Assembly: GCA_028277625.1 (NCBI GenBank)
Contig: JANQFW010000010.1
Coordinates: 1 to 39,119, forward strand
Length of the DNA stretch: 39,119 bases
Reading direction: 5' to 3'
Origin: Candidatus Gastranaerophilales bacterium
GTDB lineage: Bacteria; Cyanobacteriota; Vampirovibrionia; Gastranaerophilales; JANQFW01
Under the pieces are notes generated by a model. The model saw nothing but the letters and a program-made list of their open reading frames with translations, did not search any database and had not been told where the DNA came from. Shown piece by piece: positions 17,864-27,181 of the stretch (position 1 is the first letter of the stretch; each line of letters starts with the position of its first letter). A program made the translations under genes and the position numbers.

Positions 17864-19246
17864 ATGCTGGAGTTTAATTGGAAAAATGTTGATGAAGCTG
17901 TAATTGGAAAAGAGCATGGTATCAATGTAAAAAAAGAATTTGAAAGCTATAAAGGCAAAGTGGCAGATATAGTTTCTGATATATATTCAAATAAAAGTAC
18001 GGCAGGCAAATGGTTAGCGTGGATGAACCTTGGCTATAATGAAGACTTAATAAAAGAAATAAATGAATATGCGCAGTCTGTAAAAGGAAAATTTGATAAT
18101 TTATTAGTTTTAGGTATTGGTGGTTCTGCATTAGGCGGTATTGCCGTAACTGAAGCATTATTAAAACCGTATTGGAATGTACTGAATAACGACCAAAGAA
18201 ACAATATGCCAAGAATATTCTTTGTTGATAATATTGACCCTGATCAAATTCAAGGTTTATTAGATGTTTTAGACCTTAAAAAGACATTAGTTAATGTTAT
18301 TACAAAGTCTGGCAGTACAGCAGAGACAATGTCTGCATTTATGATTATAAAAGAAATGCTTGAAAAAGAGCCGGGTGCTGATTATAAAAATAACATAGTT
18401 GCAACAACAGATATTCACAAAGGTATCTTAAGGCAAATAGCAGATGAAGAAGATTTAAAATCTTTTATAGTACCTGATGATGTGGGGGGCAGATTCTCTG
18501 TATTTTCAGCAGTAGGACTGTTGCCGTTTGCGCTTGTTGGTATTGATATTGCAGAAATATTAAAAGGTGTTAGAGATATGGATAAAGCCTTATCTAACAC
18601 AGATATTAATAATAATATTGCTGCACAAAATGCTTTAATTCATTATTTAATGGATGAAAATGGCAAAAATCTTTCTGTAATGATGCCTTATTCAAGCAGA
18701 TTAAGATTTGTGTCTGACTGGTATGTACAATTATGGGCAGAATCTTTAGGTAAAGACAAAGATTTAGATGGCAATGATGTGAATATAGGTCCTACACCTA
18801 TTAAAGCTTTAGGTGCAACAGACCAGCACTCGCAAATTCAGCTGTATAATGAAGGCCCTAATGACAAGCTAATTAACTTTATTAGAGTAAAAGAATTTGA
18901 CAACACATTAGAGATACCTAAAGTATTCCAAAATACCGGCATCAGCTATCTTGGTGGAAAAACTATCAATGATTTAAATAATGCGGAAGCAGAGTCTACA
19001 AAAGTAGCACTTAATGACTATAAAAGGCCAAATGTAACTATTACTTTGCCAAAGGTGAATGAGTACTATTTAGGTCAAATTTTATATATGTTAGAAGTTC
19101 AAACTGCAATCGCAGGTGCGCTTTATAATATTGATACATTCAATCAGCCTGGTGTTGAGCAAGCTAAAAACTATACTTATGCTTTGATGGATAGAGAAGG
19201 CTATGAAGAAAGCGCTAAAACCTTAAAGCAAAAAATTAATGCTTAA
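17864..19246 (+). CDS. pgi: Glucose-6-phosphate isomerase
   Basis: Interconverts glucose-6-phosphate and fructose-6-phosphate in glycolysis and gluconeogenesis, linking the glucan phosphorylase and glmS branches in this window. At 460 residues it is the shorter bacterial type. Visible motifs: VLGIGGSALGG, the phosphate-binding ITKSGSTAETMS, DVGGRFSVFSAVGLLP (the PGI signature region), and GATDQHSQIQLYNEGPND with the catalytic-region His. The C-terminus carries QPGVEQAKNY, with the family Lys. A strong AAAGGAGC precedes the ATG. It is followed by its own hairpin terminator, so it is probably transcribed alone or with the 54-residue small gene. Confidence 0.95.
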   Translation: MLEFNWKNVDEAVIGKEHGINVKKEFESYKGKVADIVSDIYSNKSTAGKWLAWMNLGYNEDLIKEINEYAQSVKGKFDNLLVLGIGGSALGGIAVTEALLKPYWNVLNNDQRNNMPRIFFVDNIDPDQIQGLLDVLDLKKTLVNVITKSGSTAETMSAFMIIKEMLEKEPGADYKNNIVATTDIHKGILRQIADEEDLKSFIVPDDVGGRFSVFSAVGLLPFALVGIDIAEILKGVRDMDKALSNTDINNNIAAQNALIHYLMDENGKNLSVMMPYSSRLRFVSDWYVQLWAESLGKDKDLDGNDVNIGPTPIKALGATDQHSQIQLYNEGPNDKLINFIRVKEFDNTLEIPKVFQNTGISYLGGKTINDLNNAEAESTKVALNDYKRPNVTITLPKVNEYYLGQILYMLEVQTAIAGALYNIDTFNQPGVEQAKNYTYALMDREGYEESAKTLKQKINA

Positions 19247-19269
19247 TTAAATATTAAAATAATTAGACT

Positions 19270-19300
19270 TAAAGAGGGGCTTCGGTCTCTCTTTAATTTT
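19270..19300 (+). terminator. Terminator hairpin after pgi with TTCG loop
   Basis: TAAAGAGGGGC (19270-19280), loop TTCG, GTCTCTCTTTA (19285-19295), then ATTTT. Eleven pairs including two G-U, capped by a stable UUCG tetraloop. The T tract is short, so termination may be partial. Confidence 0.65.
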
Positions 19301-19420
19301 AGATGAGCGCATTGATAATACAAAAAATATTAATGTAATAACATCTAGTATGAATACATTAAATATCTTATGAAAAGTCAATTTGCATGTTGTAAATGTT
19401 TTTTGATAGACTAAAATAAT

Positions 19421-19459
19421 AAGGTTTCCTGCTTAGAGTATAATAACTCTAAGAACCTT
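19421..19459 (+). promoter_or_regulatory. Bulged hairpin in the leader of the flavin oxidoreductase gene
   Basis: AAGGTT (19421-19426) pairs with AACCTT (19454-19459); after a one-sided five-base bulge TCCTG, CTTAGAGT (19432-19439) pairs with ACTCTAAG (19446-19453) around the loop ATAATA. That gives 14 pairs in all. There is no T tract after it, so it is not a terminator. A possible promoter lies just upstream (TTGTAA at 19390-19395, 16 bases, TAAAAT at 19412-19417), which would place the hairpin at the very 5' end of the transcript. It could be an RNA-stability element or a protein-binding site. Confidence 0.4.
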
Positions 19460-19565
19460 TCAGATTATGCAATCATGTTAAAAAATAATACAAGCTTATG
19501 CTCTGAAAAGGCTTTGTTGAATTTAATTAATGAGTGGATTAATAGTAAAAACTACGGGGATAAAT

Positions 19566-20657
19566 ATGAAAACTCTTTTTGATGAAACAAATATTGGCAA
19601 ATTAAAGCTTAAAAACAGGTTTATAAGATCCGCAACGCATTTATCTTTGGCGCAAAAAGATTGCCATGTAAGTGAAAAGCTTTTAAATGCTTATGAGGAC
19701 TTAGCTAAAGGTGGAATAAGCACTATAATTACAGGTTTTGCTCATGCTTTTGTAGATGAACAGCCTGCTGTTAAAATGATTGGTGCATATGATGATAAGT
19801 TTATTCCAGATTTTAAACAAATAACAGAAACTGTGCATAAACACAATTGCAATATAATAATGCAACTAGCATACGGTGGATCTCAATCAAAGCTATTAAA
19901 AGCAAAAAGAAAAATTATGGGACCATCTGCGGTTGAGCATATATTTACAGGTATAAAGCCTATTGAGATGACTAAACAAGATTTTAAAGCTTTTTCTGAG
20001 AAGTTTGGGGATGCTGCTTTAAGAATTAAAAAAGGTGGCTTTGATGGTGTGCAATTGCACTGTGCGCATGGTTATATGCTTAGTCAATGCTTAAGCCCGT
20101 ATCATAATAGAAGAACTGACGAGTATGGCGGACCTATTGAAAACAGAGCAAGAATAATATTTGAAACTTATGAGAATATGAGAAAAAAAGTTGGCAATGA
20201 CTTTCCTATTCTAGTAAAAATCAATTGTTCTGATTTCTTGGGTGAAGATGGTTTGCAATTAGAAGAATGTAAGGTTTTATGCAAAAAATTAGCGGAAATA
20301 GGTATAGATGCTATAGAAATTAGCGGAAACGTTGCTTATAATGAAAATGCTCCACTTATTTTTGAGAAAAAAATTAGTAGAGATAAGTCAAGGCAATCAT
20401 ATTTTAGCAAATATGCAGCTGAAATTGCAGCTGAAATAGATATACCTATTATTGTAGTTGGGGGTAACAGAAGTATTGATGTGATGACTGATATATTAAA
20501 CAGTACAGACATAAGTTATTTCTCACTTTCCAGAACTTTATTATCAGAGCCTGATTTAATAAATAAATGGAAAGAGGATGAGAATTATAACCCTAAATGC
20601 GTTGCTTGCAACAAATGTTGGTCACTAAAAGGCAATATATGCATTTTAAATAGATAA
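19566..20657 (+). CDS. Old Yellow Enzyme-type NADH:flavin oxidoreductase
   Basis: An FMN-binding TIM-barrel oxidoreductase that reduces activated C=C bonds; the natural substrate is unknown. I chose ATG 19566 (MKTLFDETNIGKLKLKNRF, the family's usual N-terminus) over ATG 19530, which would add 12 residues; the ribosome-binding site is weak for both. Motifs: NRFIRSATH, IIMQLAYGG, the catalytic FDGVQLHCAHGYMLSQCLSP, NRRTDEYGG, and IIVVGGNRS for phosphate binding. It ends with a Cys-rich tail CVACNKCWSLKGNIC. Relatives with a C-terminal FAD domain (2,4-dienoyl-CoA reductases) carry an iron-sulfur Cys cluster at this place, but this protein, 363 residues, stops there. Whether a cluster is bound is unclear. 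It has its own leader and terminator. Confidence 0.9.
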   Translation: MKTLFDETNIGKLKLKNRFIRSATHLSLAQKDCHVSEKLLNAYEDLAKGGISTIITGFAHAFVDEQPAVKMIGAYDDKFIPDFKQITETVHKHNCNIIMQLAYGGSQSKLLKAKRKIMGPSAVEHIFTGIKPIEMTKQDFKAFSEKFGDAALRIKKGGFDGVQLHCAHGYMLSQCLSPYHNRRTDEYGGPIENRARIIFETYENMRKKVGNDFPILVKINCSDFLGEDGLQLEECKVLCKKLAEIGIDAIEISGNVAYNENAPLIFEKKISRDKSRQSYFSKYAAEIAAEIDIPIIVVGGNRSIDVMTDILNSTDISYFSLSRTLLSEPDLINKWKEDENYNPKCVACNKCWSLKGNICILNR

Positions 20658-20691
20658 ATATTTTTTGATCATCAAAGTTAATAGAGTTTTT

Positions 20692-20714
20692 AAGGGCGCA
20701 ATGCCCTTTTTTTT
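20692..20714 (+). terminator. Intrinsic terminator after the flavin oxidoreductase
   Basis: AAGGGC (20692-20697), loop GCAAT, GCCCTT (20703-20708), with eight T in total running to 20714. Compact and strong. Confidence 0.85.
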
Positions 20715-20813
20715 ATTTTCTTCTCTTTCTTATTAAATATAATCTCTATATTTTTTTAAATAGTAAATTATATAAATAATAATAAATTCGCTGTTAGTTA
20801 TTGTATAGAACGC

Positions 20814-20841
20814 TTGTTTATGGTATAACACCACTTATACT
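20814..20841 (+). promoter_or_regulatory. Probable sigma-70-type promoter of ppdK
   Basis: TTGTTT (20814-20819) and TATACT (20836-20841) are 16 bases apart. Transcription would start near 20848 and give a leader of about 38 bases ending in the AAAGGAGAGG ribosome-binding sequence. Confidence 0.4.
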
Positions 20842-20885
20842 ACATTGTGTCAATTTAGATATTTGAAACAAAAGGAGAGGTTTTA

Positions 20886-23573
20886 ATGTCACAGAAAAGA
20901 GTCTACCTATTTAGAGAAGGTAATTCAGACATGAGGAATCTGCTTGGTGGTAAGGGAGCTAACCTGGCAGAAATGACTAACGCTGGACTTCCAGTTCCTC
21001 CGGGGTTAACAATTACTACTGAAACATGTATTGAATACATTGACAATGGCAATAAAATGCCTGTGAGCTTAATGGATTCTGTTAAAACAGCATTAGTTGA
21101 TGTAGAAAAAGAAACAGGTAAAAAGTTTGGTGATGCAACAAATCCGTTGCTACTTTCTGTTAGATCAGGCGCAAGATTAAGTATGCCTGGTATGATGGAA
21201 ACCATTTTGAACCTAGGCTTGAACGATGAAACATTAAAAGGGTTAATTTCTTTAACAAACAATGACAGATTTGCATTTGATAGTTACAGAAGATTTCTCT
21301 CTATGTTCGGGGGGGTTGTTTTAGATATTGACAAAGATGAATTTGAACATAGATTAGATAAAATTAAAAAATCTAAAGGTGTTGATTTAGACACAGACTT
21401 AGACACTGAAGCATTGAAGGAAGTTGTTAAAGAATTTAAAGCTTTAATTAAAGAGAAAACAGGAAAGGATTTCCCTCAAGATCCAATGACTCAATTACAA
21501 CTATCTATAGAGGCGGTATTTAAGTCTTGGAACATACCAAGGGCTGTGGCATACAGAAACCACTATAAAATTGATCACAGATATGGTACAGCTGTAAACG
21601 TTCAAAGTATGGTATTCGGTAATATGGGTAGTGACTCTGCTACCGGTGTATCATTCACCAGAAATCCAAGTACAGGTGAAAACATATTCTACGGTGAGTA
21701 TTTAACAAACGCACAGGGTGAAGATGTTGTTGCCGGTATTAGAACTCCAAAACCAATTTCTGAACTGGCAATTGAAATGCCTGAATTGTATAAAGAATAT
21801 GTTGATATCGCACAAAAGCTGGAGCGTCACTATCAAGATATTCAGGACATGGAATTTACTATTGAAAAAGGTAAACTTTACGTTCTTCAAACAAGATCTG
21901 GTAAAAGAACTGCAAAAGCGGCATTAAAAATAGCTGTTGACCTAGAAAAAGAAGGAATTATAAACAAAGAAAAAGCTCTCCAATTAGTAGATCCTTCTCA
22001 ACTTTATCAATTACTATTACCTAGCTTTGATTTAAAAGCTAAAGAAGAAGCTATAAAAAATGGCAAGCTTCTTGCAACCGGTCTAAATGCATCACCTGGT
22101 GCTGCAACCGGTATGTTGATATTTGACGCTACTGAAGCTGCTGAAAGAGCAGAAAAGGGCGAAAAAATTATCTTAACAAGAATAGAAACATGCCCTGATG
22201 ATATTCACGGTATGATCCCATCTCAAGGTGTATTAACGGCAAGAGGCGGTATGACCAGCCACGCTGCTGTTGTAGCAAGGGGCATGGGTAAACCTTGTGT
22301 TGCCGGATGTGAGTCTTTAAAAGTAGACTTGGCTAACGAAACTATTACAACTACTGATGGTAAAACATTCAAAAAAGGTGAAGTTATCTCAATAGATGGC
22401 GGAACCGGTGAAGTATTTGTTGGCACAATTGCAACAGTTGATCCTGAATTGGGCGGTGACTTTGACCAATTGCTAGAATGGGCTGATGAAATAAAACGTC
22501 TTGTTGTAAGAGCTAACGCTGATACTCCAGAAGATGCTGAAAAAGCAATTGAGCTTGGTGCTAAAGGTATTGGCCTTTGTAGAACTGAGCATATGTTTAT
22601 GGCTCAAGATAGATTGCCTGTTGTACAGCAAATGATTCTTGCTGGTACAGCAGAAGCAAGAAAAGAAGCTTTAGCTAAGTTGCTTCCGTTCCAGTACGAA
22701 GATTTTAAAGCTATATTCAGGTCAATGAACGATCTTCCTGTAACAGTTCGTTTATTAGATCCTCCTTTACACGAGTTCTTGCCTAATCATGAAGAATTAT
22801 TGGCAGAGGTTGTGGAATTAAGAGTAAAGGGAAATAATCCAAAACTCTTAAAAGAAAAAGAAGAATTATTAGAAAAAGTATCAGAATTAAGCGAATCTAA
22901 CCCTATGATGGGTTTAAGAGGATGCAGATTAGGTTTAACCTATCCTGAAATTAATGAGATGCAAGTAAGAGCTATTTTCCAAGCTGCTTGTGATCTTAAA
23001 AAGGAAGGTATGGACGTTAAGCCTGAGGTTATGATTCCTTTAGTTGGTCATGTTAACGAATTAAAAACAGCAAGAGAACAATTAGAATCTGTTGCTAAAG
23101 AAGTAATGAATGAAAAGGGTGTTGAAGTTAATTACCAATTCGGTACAATGATCGAAATACCTAGAGCTGCTTTAACTGCTGATGAGGTTGCAGAGTATGC
23201 TCAGTTCTTTAGTTTTGGTACTAACGATTTAACGCAAATGACATTTGGCTTTAGTCGTGATGACGCAGAAGCTAAATTCTTAACTAATTATACAGAAAAG
23301 CAAATCCTGCTTGAGAATCCATTTGAGACTTTAGATCAGGATGGTGTAGGTCAATTAATGAAGATTGCTATTGAAAAAGGCCAATCTGCAAGACCTAATA
23401 TCAAGCTTGGCATTTGCGGTGAGCATGGTGGTGATCCTAAGAGTGTTAAATTCTGTAACCTAATTGGATTAAACTATGTAAGCTGTTCGCCTTTCAGAGT
23501 TCCTATTGCAAGACTATCAGCTGCGCAGGCTGTGATTGAGCAACAGGAAAAGAAAGTTCTTTTAACAAAATAA
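20886..23573 (+). CDS. ppdK: Pyruvate, phosphate dikinase
   Basis: Interconverts pyruvate, ATP and phosphate with phosphoenolpyruvate, AMP and pyrophosphate; in fermentative bacteria it serves PPi-dependent glycolysis or gluconeogenesis. At 895 residues it is full length. The N-terminal ATP-grasp domain begins with GGKGANLAEM and contains SVRSGARLSMPGMMETILNL. The swivelling phosphohistidine domain has RGGMTSHAAVVARGMGKPCV with the catalytic His. The C-terminal PEP/pyruvate barrel has GIGLCRTEHMF, NPMMGLRGCRL, FSFGTNDLTQMTFGFSRDD and the catalytic Cys in GICGEHGGD. ATG 20886 has a strong AAAGGAGAGG. Promoter and terminator elements flank it, so it is monocistronic. With malic enzyme in the same window it can complete a malate-pyruvate-PEP route (inference). 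Confidence 0.97.
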   Translation: MSQKRVYLFREGNSDMRNLLGGKGANLAEMTNAGLPVPPGLTITTETCIEYIDNGNKMPVSLMDSVKTALVDVEKETGKKFGDATNPLLLSVRSGARLSMPGMMETILNLGLNDETLKGLISLTNNDRFAFDSYRRFLSMFGGVVLDIDKDEFEHRLDKIKKSKGVDLDTDLDTEALKEVVKEFKALIKEKTGKDFPQDPMTQLQLSIEAVFKSWNIPRAVAYRNHYKIDHRYGTAVNVQSMVFGNMGSDSATGVSFTRNPSTGENIFYGEYLTNAQGEDVVAGIRTPKPISELAIEMPELYKEYVDIAQKLERHYQDIQDMEFTIEKGKLYVLQTRSGKRTAKAALKIAVDLEKEGIINKEKALQLVDPSQLYQLLLPSFDLKAKEEAIKNGKLLATGLNASPGAATGMLIFDATEAAERAEKGEKIILTRIETCPDDIHGMIPSQGVLTARGGMTSHAAVVARGMGKPCVAGCESLKVDLANETITTTDGKTFKKGEVISIDGGTGEVFVGTIATVDPELGGDFDQLLEWADEIKRLVVRANADTPEDAEKAIELGAKGIGLCRTEHMFMAQDRLPVVQQMILAGTAEARKEALAKLLPFQYEDFKAIFRSMNDLPVTVRLLDPPLHEFLPNHEELLAEVVELRVKGNNPKLLKEKEELLEKVSELSESNPMMGLRGCRLGLTYPEINEMQVRAIFQAACDLKKEGMDVKPEVMIPLVGHVNELKTAREQLESVAKEVMNEKGVEVNYQFGTMIEIPRAALTADEVAEYAQFFSFGTNDLTQMTFGFSRDDAEAKFLTNYTEKQILLENPFETLDQDGVGQLMKIAIEKGQSARPNIKLGICGEHGGDPKSVKFCNLIGLNYVSCSPFRVPIARLSAAQAVIEQQEKKVLLTK

Positions 23574-23609
23574 AACTTGAACTTATATAGATTCAAGGTT
23601 CGTATAAGA

Positions 23610-23641
23610 GCGAGTGTTAATTATAGCACTTGCTTTTTTTA
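23610..23641 (+). terminator. Intrinsic terminator of ppdK
   Basis: GCGAGTG (23610-23616) pairs with CACTTGC (23627-23633), one G-U, followed by eight T. It separates ppdK from the convergent histidine kinase gene. Confidence 0.75.
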
Positions 23642-23657
23642 TGAAAGTAATTATTAT

Positions 23658-25094
23658 CTAATTGATATGCAAACTAAATATAAATGTTGTGCATACTCCT
23701 TCTTGAGTTTCAAACCAAATTTTTCCACTATGTGCTTCTACTATTTGCTTAGCTAGATATAAACCCAGACCTGTCCCTATTTTTCTTTTTTTCATAGGAT
23801 ATCTTTGAAAAATATTTACTTGTTCCGCTTCTAGTATACCTTTTCCATTATCCTTAATAGACACTTCTATAGTATTATCAACTTTTCTTACTTTTATTTG
23901 GATTTCTTTTCCTTTTGTATTGTGTCTTATAGCATTGCTTATCAGATTTACAAGCACGCTTGAGATTTGCCCTTTATCCACTTTTATCAATGGCAGATCA
24001 GGCTCAATATTAACATCAATAGTAGATTCTTTATCTTTTGCGAGGTATTTAATGGATCTAACTGCGCTATAGACTAGATCAGCAATATTAACGCTTTGAA
24101 GATTAAGCTCTAGTTTGCCTGACTCATAGTGATATAGAGATAGATAGTTATTTACCATATACAGAAGCTCTTCGTTAGTTTTATAAATATCTTGAAGGGT
24201 TTCAAAAAAGGGTTCAAATTCTATATCTGCTTTTTTGGACAATATTACTTCTAAAGCCTTTTGTTCAGCAAAAATGGGGCTTCTTAGGTCATGTGTTAGG
24301 CCGGCTACAAAAGTATTTTTTTGATTTATTAATTCAACCAGTTCAACTGTTTCTTTTTGCTTTTCTATTAATTTTCTTGATGACTCTTGCTCCATCTTGA
24401 GCGAGTGTTTAACCCTTGCCAGCATAACCAAAAAGCTGATAATTAAGCCAAGAATAACTAAGCTATCTATAAAAATATAAACAAGGCTTAGGTTATTATA
24501 GTACTCATTTTCGGCTTGAATTCTTTTGTTAACCAGCTCAATAAACTCATCTATTGGAATTATTATAGTTAACTTATCGTTATTATAAGATTCATCATGC
24601 ATAATTCTTATTGCAAAATCACGCATTGTTTCATTTGGCAGCATTAAATTTTGTATTTTTTCAGGCATTTTTCCTTTGACTGCGTTCATTGCAATTATTT
24701 CTTTTTTTACAAGATTGTCTGAATTACTTTGTGCTTGGTCTAATTTTTCGAATTCTTCTGGGGTAAAGCCAAGTTGCTTCATTAAAGTTTTTAGGGAAAT
24801 TGTTCTTCCATCAGGACGTGAGGCTTTTCCGTTGCGAACATCTAAAATATGCCAAAATAAACTTTCGTATTTTGGATTGCCTGTAACCACGTAGGTTCTT
24901 ATATACTTTGTTAATTCTTCCGAGCTGGTCCTTAATTCATAAGCAATTTTATTGGATTCATATCCCATCTTTTGAGACTGTAAAAGCTTCTTTTGATTAT
25001 TTATCAAAAGAAAAGTAAATATAATATATAAAACAAGTAAAATTATTGTAGTTATACATAAAATTTCTTTAAAGCAACATTTTACTATTTTCAT
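23658..25094 (-). CDS. Membrane sensor histidine kinase, orphan
   Basis: A 478-residue sensor kinase. Membrane helices lie at about residues 11-32 (ILCITTIILLVLYIIFTFLL) and 204-226, bounding an extracytoplasmic all-helical sensor of about 170 residues. That sensor carries a TKYIRTYVVTGNPKYE and ILDVRNGK pattern also seen in methyl-accepting-type four-helix sensors. The kinase core has His268 in GLTHDLRSP (H box), N box ISNAIRHN, G1 DNGKGI and G2 GTGLGLYLAKQIVEAHSG. All boxes are intact. No response regulator is adjacent; the lone receiver at 15040-15456 is a candidate partner only by absence of others. Shine-Dalgarno is weak. The ligand is unknown. Confidence 0.93.
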   Translation of the reverse strand: MKIVKCCFKEILCITTIILLVLYIIFTFLLINNQKKLLQSQKMGYESNKIAYELRTSSEELTKYIRTYVVTGNPKYESLFWHILDVRNGKASRPDGRTISLKTLMKQLGFTPEEFEKLDQAQSNSDNLVKKEIIAMNAVKGKMPEKIQNLMLPNETMRDFAIRIMHDESYNNDKLTIIIPIDEFIELVNKRIQAENEYYNNLSLVYIFIDSLVILGLIISFLVMLARVKHSLKMEQESSRKLIEKQKETVELVELINQKNTFVAGLTHDLRSPIFAEQKALEVILSKKADIEFEPFFETLQDIYKTNEELLYMVNNYLSLYHYESGKLELNLQSVNIADLVYSAVRSIKYLAKDKESTIDVNIEPDLPLIKVDKGQISSVLVNLISNAIRHNTKGKEIQIKVRKVDNTIEVSIKDNGKGILEAEQVNIFQRYPMKKRKIGTGLGLYLAKQIVEAHSGKIWFETQEGVCTTFIFSLHIN

Positions 25095-25271
25095 AAAGTC
25101 ACATAAAAATAAACTAATAATGATATTTTTTGATTATTCTTTAATGATTTTCAATACTCCTAGTGTGCTTTATTTTTAGGCAATATCTGGAGTTGCAAAA
25201 AGGACAAAGCCTGTTGCTTTAAATCAGAATTCGCCTTTCTTTAAAAATTTATCTAAACATAAAGCACTTCT

Positions 25272-25505
25272 TTAATACAGAAGAAATGCTTTTATTGGAG
25301 ATCCTACAATAAAGCCAGACCTTTGAGCAATTAAAGTAACTGCAGAATCTTTTGAAAAGCCGCCATTATCAATTTTTAAATCTAAACCTCTAGTTTGTTG
25401 CCTTGGCGATGGTACTCTAACAGCTGAGTCTGATGAACTTTTTTTGCCTCCAGCTTTACAAGCCACTACTCCTTTTATGCCTAATCCTAATCCCATTGCT
25501 CCCAT
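25272..25505 (-). CDS. Small protein downstream of the S8 proteases
   Basis: A 77-residue frame starting ATGGGA, with GAGGG and AGG upstream, 59 bases after the end of the first S8 protease gene and on the same strand, so co-transcription is likely. The protein starts MGAMGLGLGIKGVVACKAGG, then a Ser/Lys/Arg/Pro-rich linker, then LDLKIDNGGFSKDSAVTLIA and a hydrophobic end IKAFLLY. Its start (Met-Gly, short glycine/leucine stretch, basic Ser/Pro-rich segment) resembles the first 40 residues of the neighbouring protease. It may be a protease inhibitor, substrate, chaperone or a reduced paralogue; none of these is shown. No cleaved signal peptide is clear. Confidence 0.6.
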   Translation of the reverse strand: MGAMGLGLGIKGVVACKAGGKKSSSDSAVRVPSPRQQTRGLDLKIDNGGFSKDSAVTLIAQRSGFIVGSPIKAFLLY

Positions 25506-25564
25506 CCTAAAACCCTCTTTATCTTCTTTTTTAACTAATTAACTTTTATCTTTTGGTTTATATA

Positions 25565-27049
25565 TTATTCAATAACTGAAAACACTTCTTCTGGCGGAAA
25601 CCCTTTGTGAAGAGCTTCTTTTTTTACTTTATTTTTTTTAGCTTCAAGTATTTTGTGTTTTTTATTGTATTCTTCTGCTAATGCTGTAGGTGCTGCAAAT
25701 GAAGTCCCTACTATAAAGGTAGATGCGTGTCTACCAGAATTGTCAAAATCGAAAAACAAGTCAGTATTTTTATCAAATTTAGTGTTTTTATCTTGTTTAG
25801 CCTTTTCCTCAAATTTTACGTATTTTAAAAATTCCAGCCCTATAAGCTTTTCTATATACTTATCTATAAATACTCTATTTCTAAGCTCTTTGCCAAGTTC
25901 TTGCTCTCTTAATATTGCTTTTTGAATTTTTATCCTAAGATCAGAGCTATCAAAACCAAGAATATGCTTATTTAAGTCAGATAATCTTTCGTGCAACATA
26001 TTTTTTAGGTTTTTCCTTTCAGCTGAGTCTCCGTATTTTTTTGATATATAATCTAGTAAATTTCCTGATTCATCAAAAAACTGGTCATTTTTATCTATGT
26101 CTATATCTAAAACATCAATGATTTCAAGATCTTTCTTGAGTTGCTCTTCAAAAGAGTTTTCTTCAGAAGGAATTTGAACATCATTACCGCCTGTTAAGTT
26201 AAACCCTAAAACTTTACCTCTATCATCTTTAATGGCTTCTACGTTATAAGTTCCCTGTGCCCATTCGGAAACTAAAGAATTATCTGCAGAGTAACTCTGT
26301 TTATGTCCTTTAGCGTCTGTAGCACCTACAACAACAGCCCCATTAGCAAAACTTGTAGGGCTAAAATAATTCACTCCATCATTGCCTGCTGCTAAATAAA
26401 CAGGTACTCCTAAGGCGGTTACTCCTTCTATAGCTTTCATTAGCTTCTGGTCTAGCATAGGCAATTGGCCTCGAAGTTCTGCCTTGTAGTCCACTAAATT
26501 TTCTGGATTTACCTCCTTTTTAAGTAGCTTAGTAGCACTTAAATGTTTAGAGCCTGAAGCATTTTGGACTGTTTGCTTTTGAAGTAGCTCAGACTTATCA
26601 CCATAATTTAAAGATGATCCGACAGATAAATTAACCCCATCTATTTGTTGTCCTTGCTTTATAGCACGCTGTAAACCTTCAATTTTTGATATAACTTCTG
26701 CGGTTGCCACTTTTCCGTTTTTTAAAATTGGCACAGGCTCTCTTCTTACATTTGAGCCGGGACATAAAGACTTAATGATTGCTTCAATAACTTCTCCATG
26801 AGAGCTTTTAGCAATTACATTATCTGAGTCAAAATTATCAACTACAGCAAATACAGGAGACCTATCACTTGTATCCTCAGTAGAGCACGCTGTTATAAAA
26901 ACTTTTGGCCCTCGTGATGTATACAAAGCCTGACCCCTTTGAACATAACCAACGCCTCTTTTTGCATGAGGAGTTCTCCCACTACTTTTTTGCCTTTGCA
27001 TTGTATTTGTTGCAGCTAAAAGACCTGCTTGTAATCCAAGTGTCCCCAT
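25565..27049 (-). CDS. Subtilisin-like S8 serine protease with inserted domain (copy 1)
   Basis: A 494-residue serine protease of the S8 (subtilase) type. The catalytic triad reads Asp71 in FAVVDNF, His84 in SHGEVIEAI and Ser450 in GTSFAAPTALAE; the oxyanion Asn is Asn223 in VYLAAGNDG. Ordinary subtilisins have about 65 residues between Asn and Ser; here there are 227, so a domain of about 160 residues (about 270-435, containing LLDYISKKYGD and ILGFDSSDL) is inserted. The N-terminal 50 residues are basic and low-complexity after MGTLGLQAGLLAATNT and are not a standard signal peptide. The C-terminus GFPPEEVFSVIE is shared with the second copy. GAGGA precedes the ATG. Secretion route and substrate unknown. 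Confidence 0.85.
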   Translation of the reverse strand: MGTLGLQAGLLAATNTMQRQKSSGRTPHAKRGVGYVQRGQALYTSRGPKVFITACSTEDTSDRSPVFAVVDNFDSDNVIAKSSHGEVIEAIIKSLCPGSNVRREPVPILKNGKVATAEVISKIEGLQRAIKQGQQIDGVNLSVGSSLNYGDKSELLQKQTVQNASGSKHLSATKLLKKEVNPENLVDYKAELRGQLPMLDQKLMKAIEGVTALGVPVYLAAGNDGVNYFSPTSFANGAVVVGATDAKGHKQSYSADNSLVSEWAQGTYNVEAIKDDRGKVLGFNLTGGNDVQIPSEENSFEEQLKKDLEIIDVLDIDIDKNDQFFDESGNLLDYISKKYGDSAERKNLKNMLHERLSDLNKHILGFDSSDLRIKIQKAILREQELGKELRNRVFIDKYIEKLIGLEFLKYVKFEEKAKQDKNTKFDKNTDLFFDFDNSGRHASTFIVGTSFAAPTALAEEYNKKHKILEAKKNKVKKEALHKGFPPEEVFSVIE

Positions 27050-27100
27050 ACGTTAATATCCTCTTTTCCATAACTAATTTTTTTTAAATTTAACCAGTTA

Positions 27101-27130
27101 TTCAAAGTTCAAAATAGATATTTTTTAATA
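27101..27130 (-). promoter_or_regulatory. Shared upstream box, protease copy 1
   Basis: Thirty bases, 52 upstream of the ATG, matching 25 of 30 with the box before protease copy 2. On the coding strand it reads TATTAAAAAATATCTATTTT followed by GAACTTTGAA. It contains TTGAAC, possibly a -35 element or a regulator site. Confidence 0.5.
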
Positions 27131-27181
27131 GCCTCAAATAATTATTTACAAAAATTCAAACCATCAATTTTTATCAATTTA

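Noticed and set aside
519-19453. Shared 13-mer CTTAGAGTTATTA before the glycosyltransferase (plus) and in the oxidoreductase leader hairpin (minus)
   Set aside because: Opposite orientation and different context. A single 13-base AT-rich match in 39 kb is compatible with chance.
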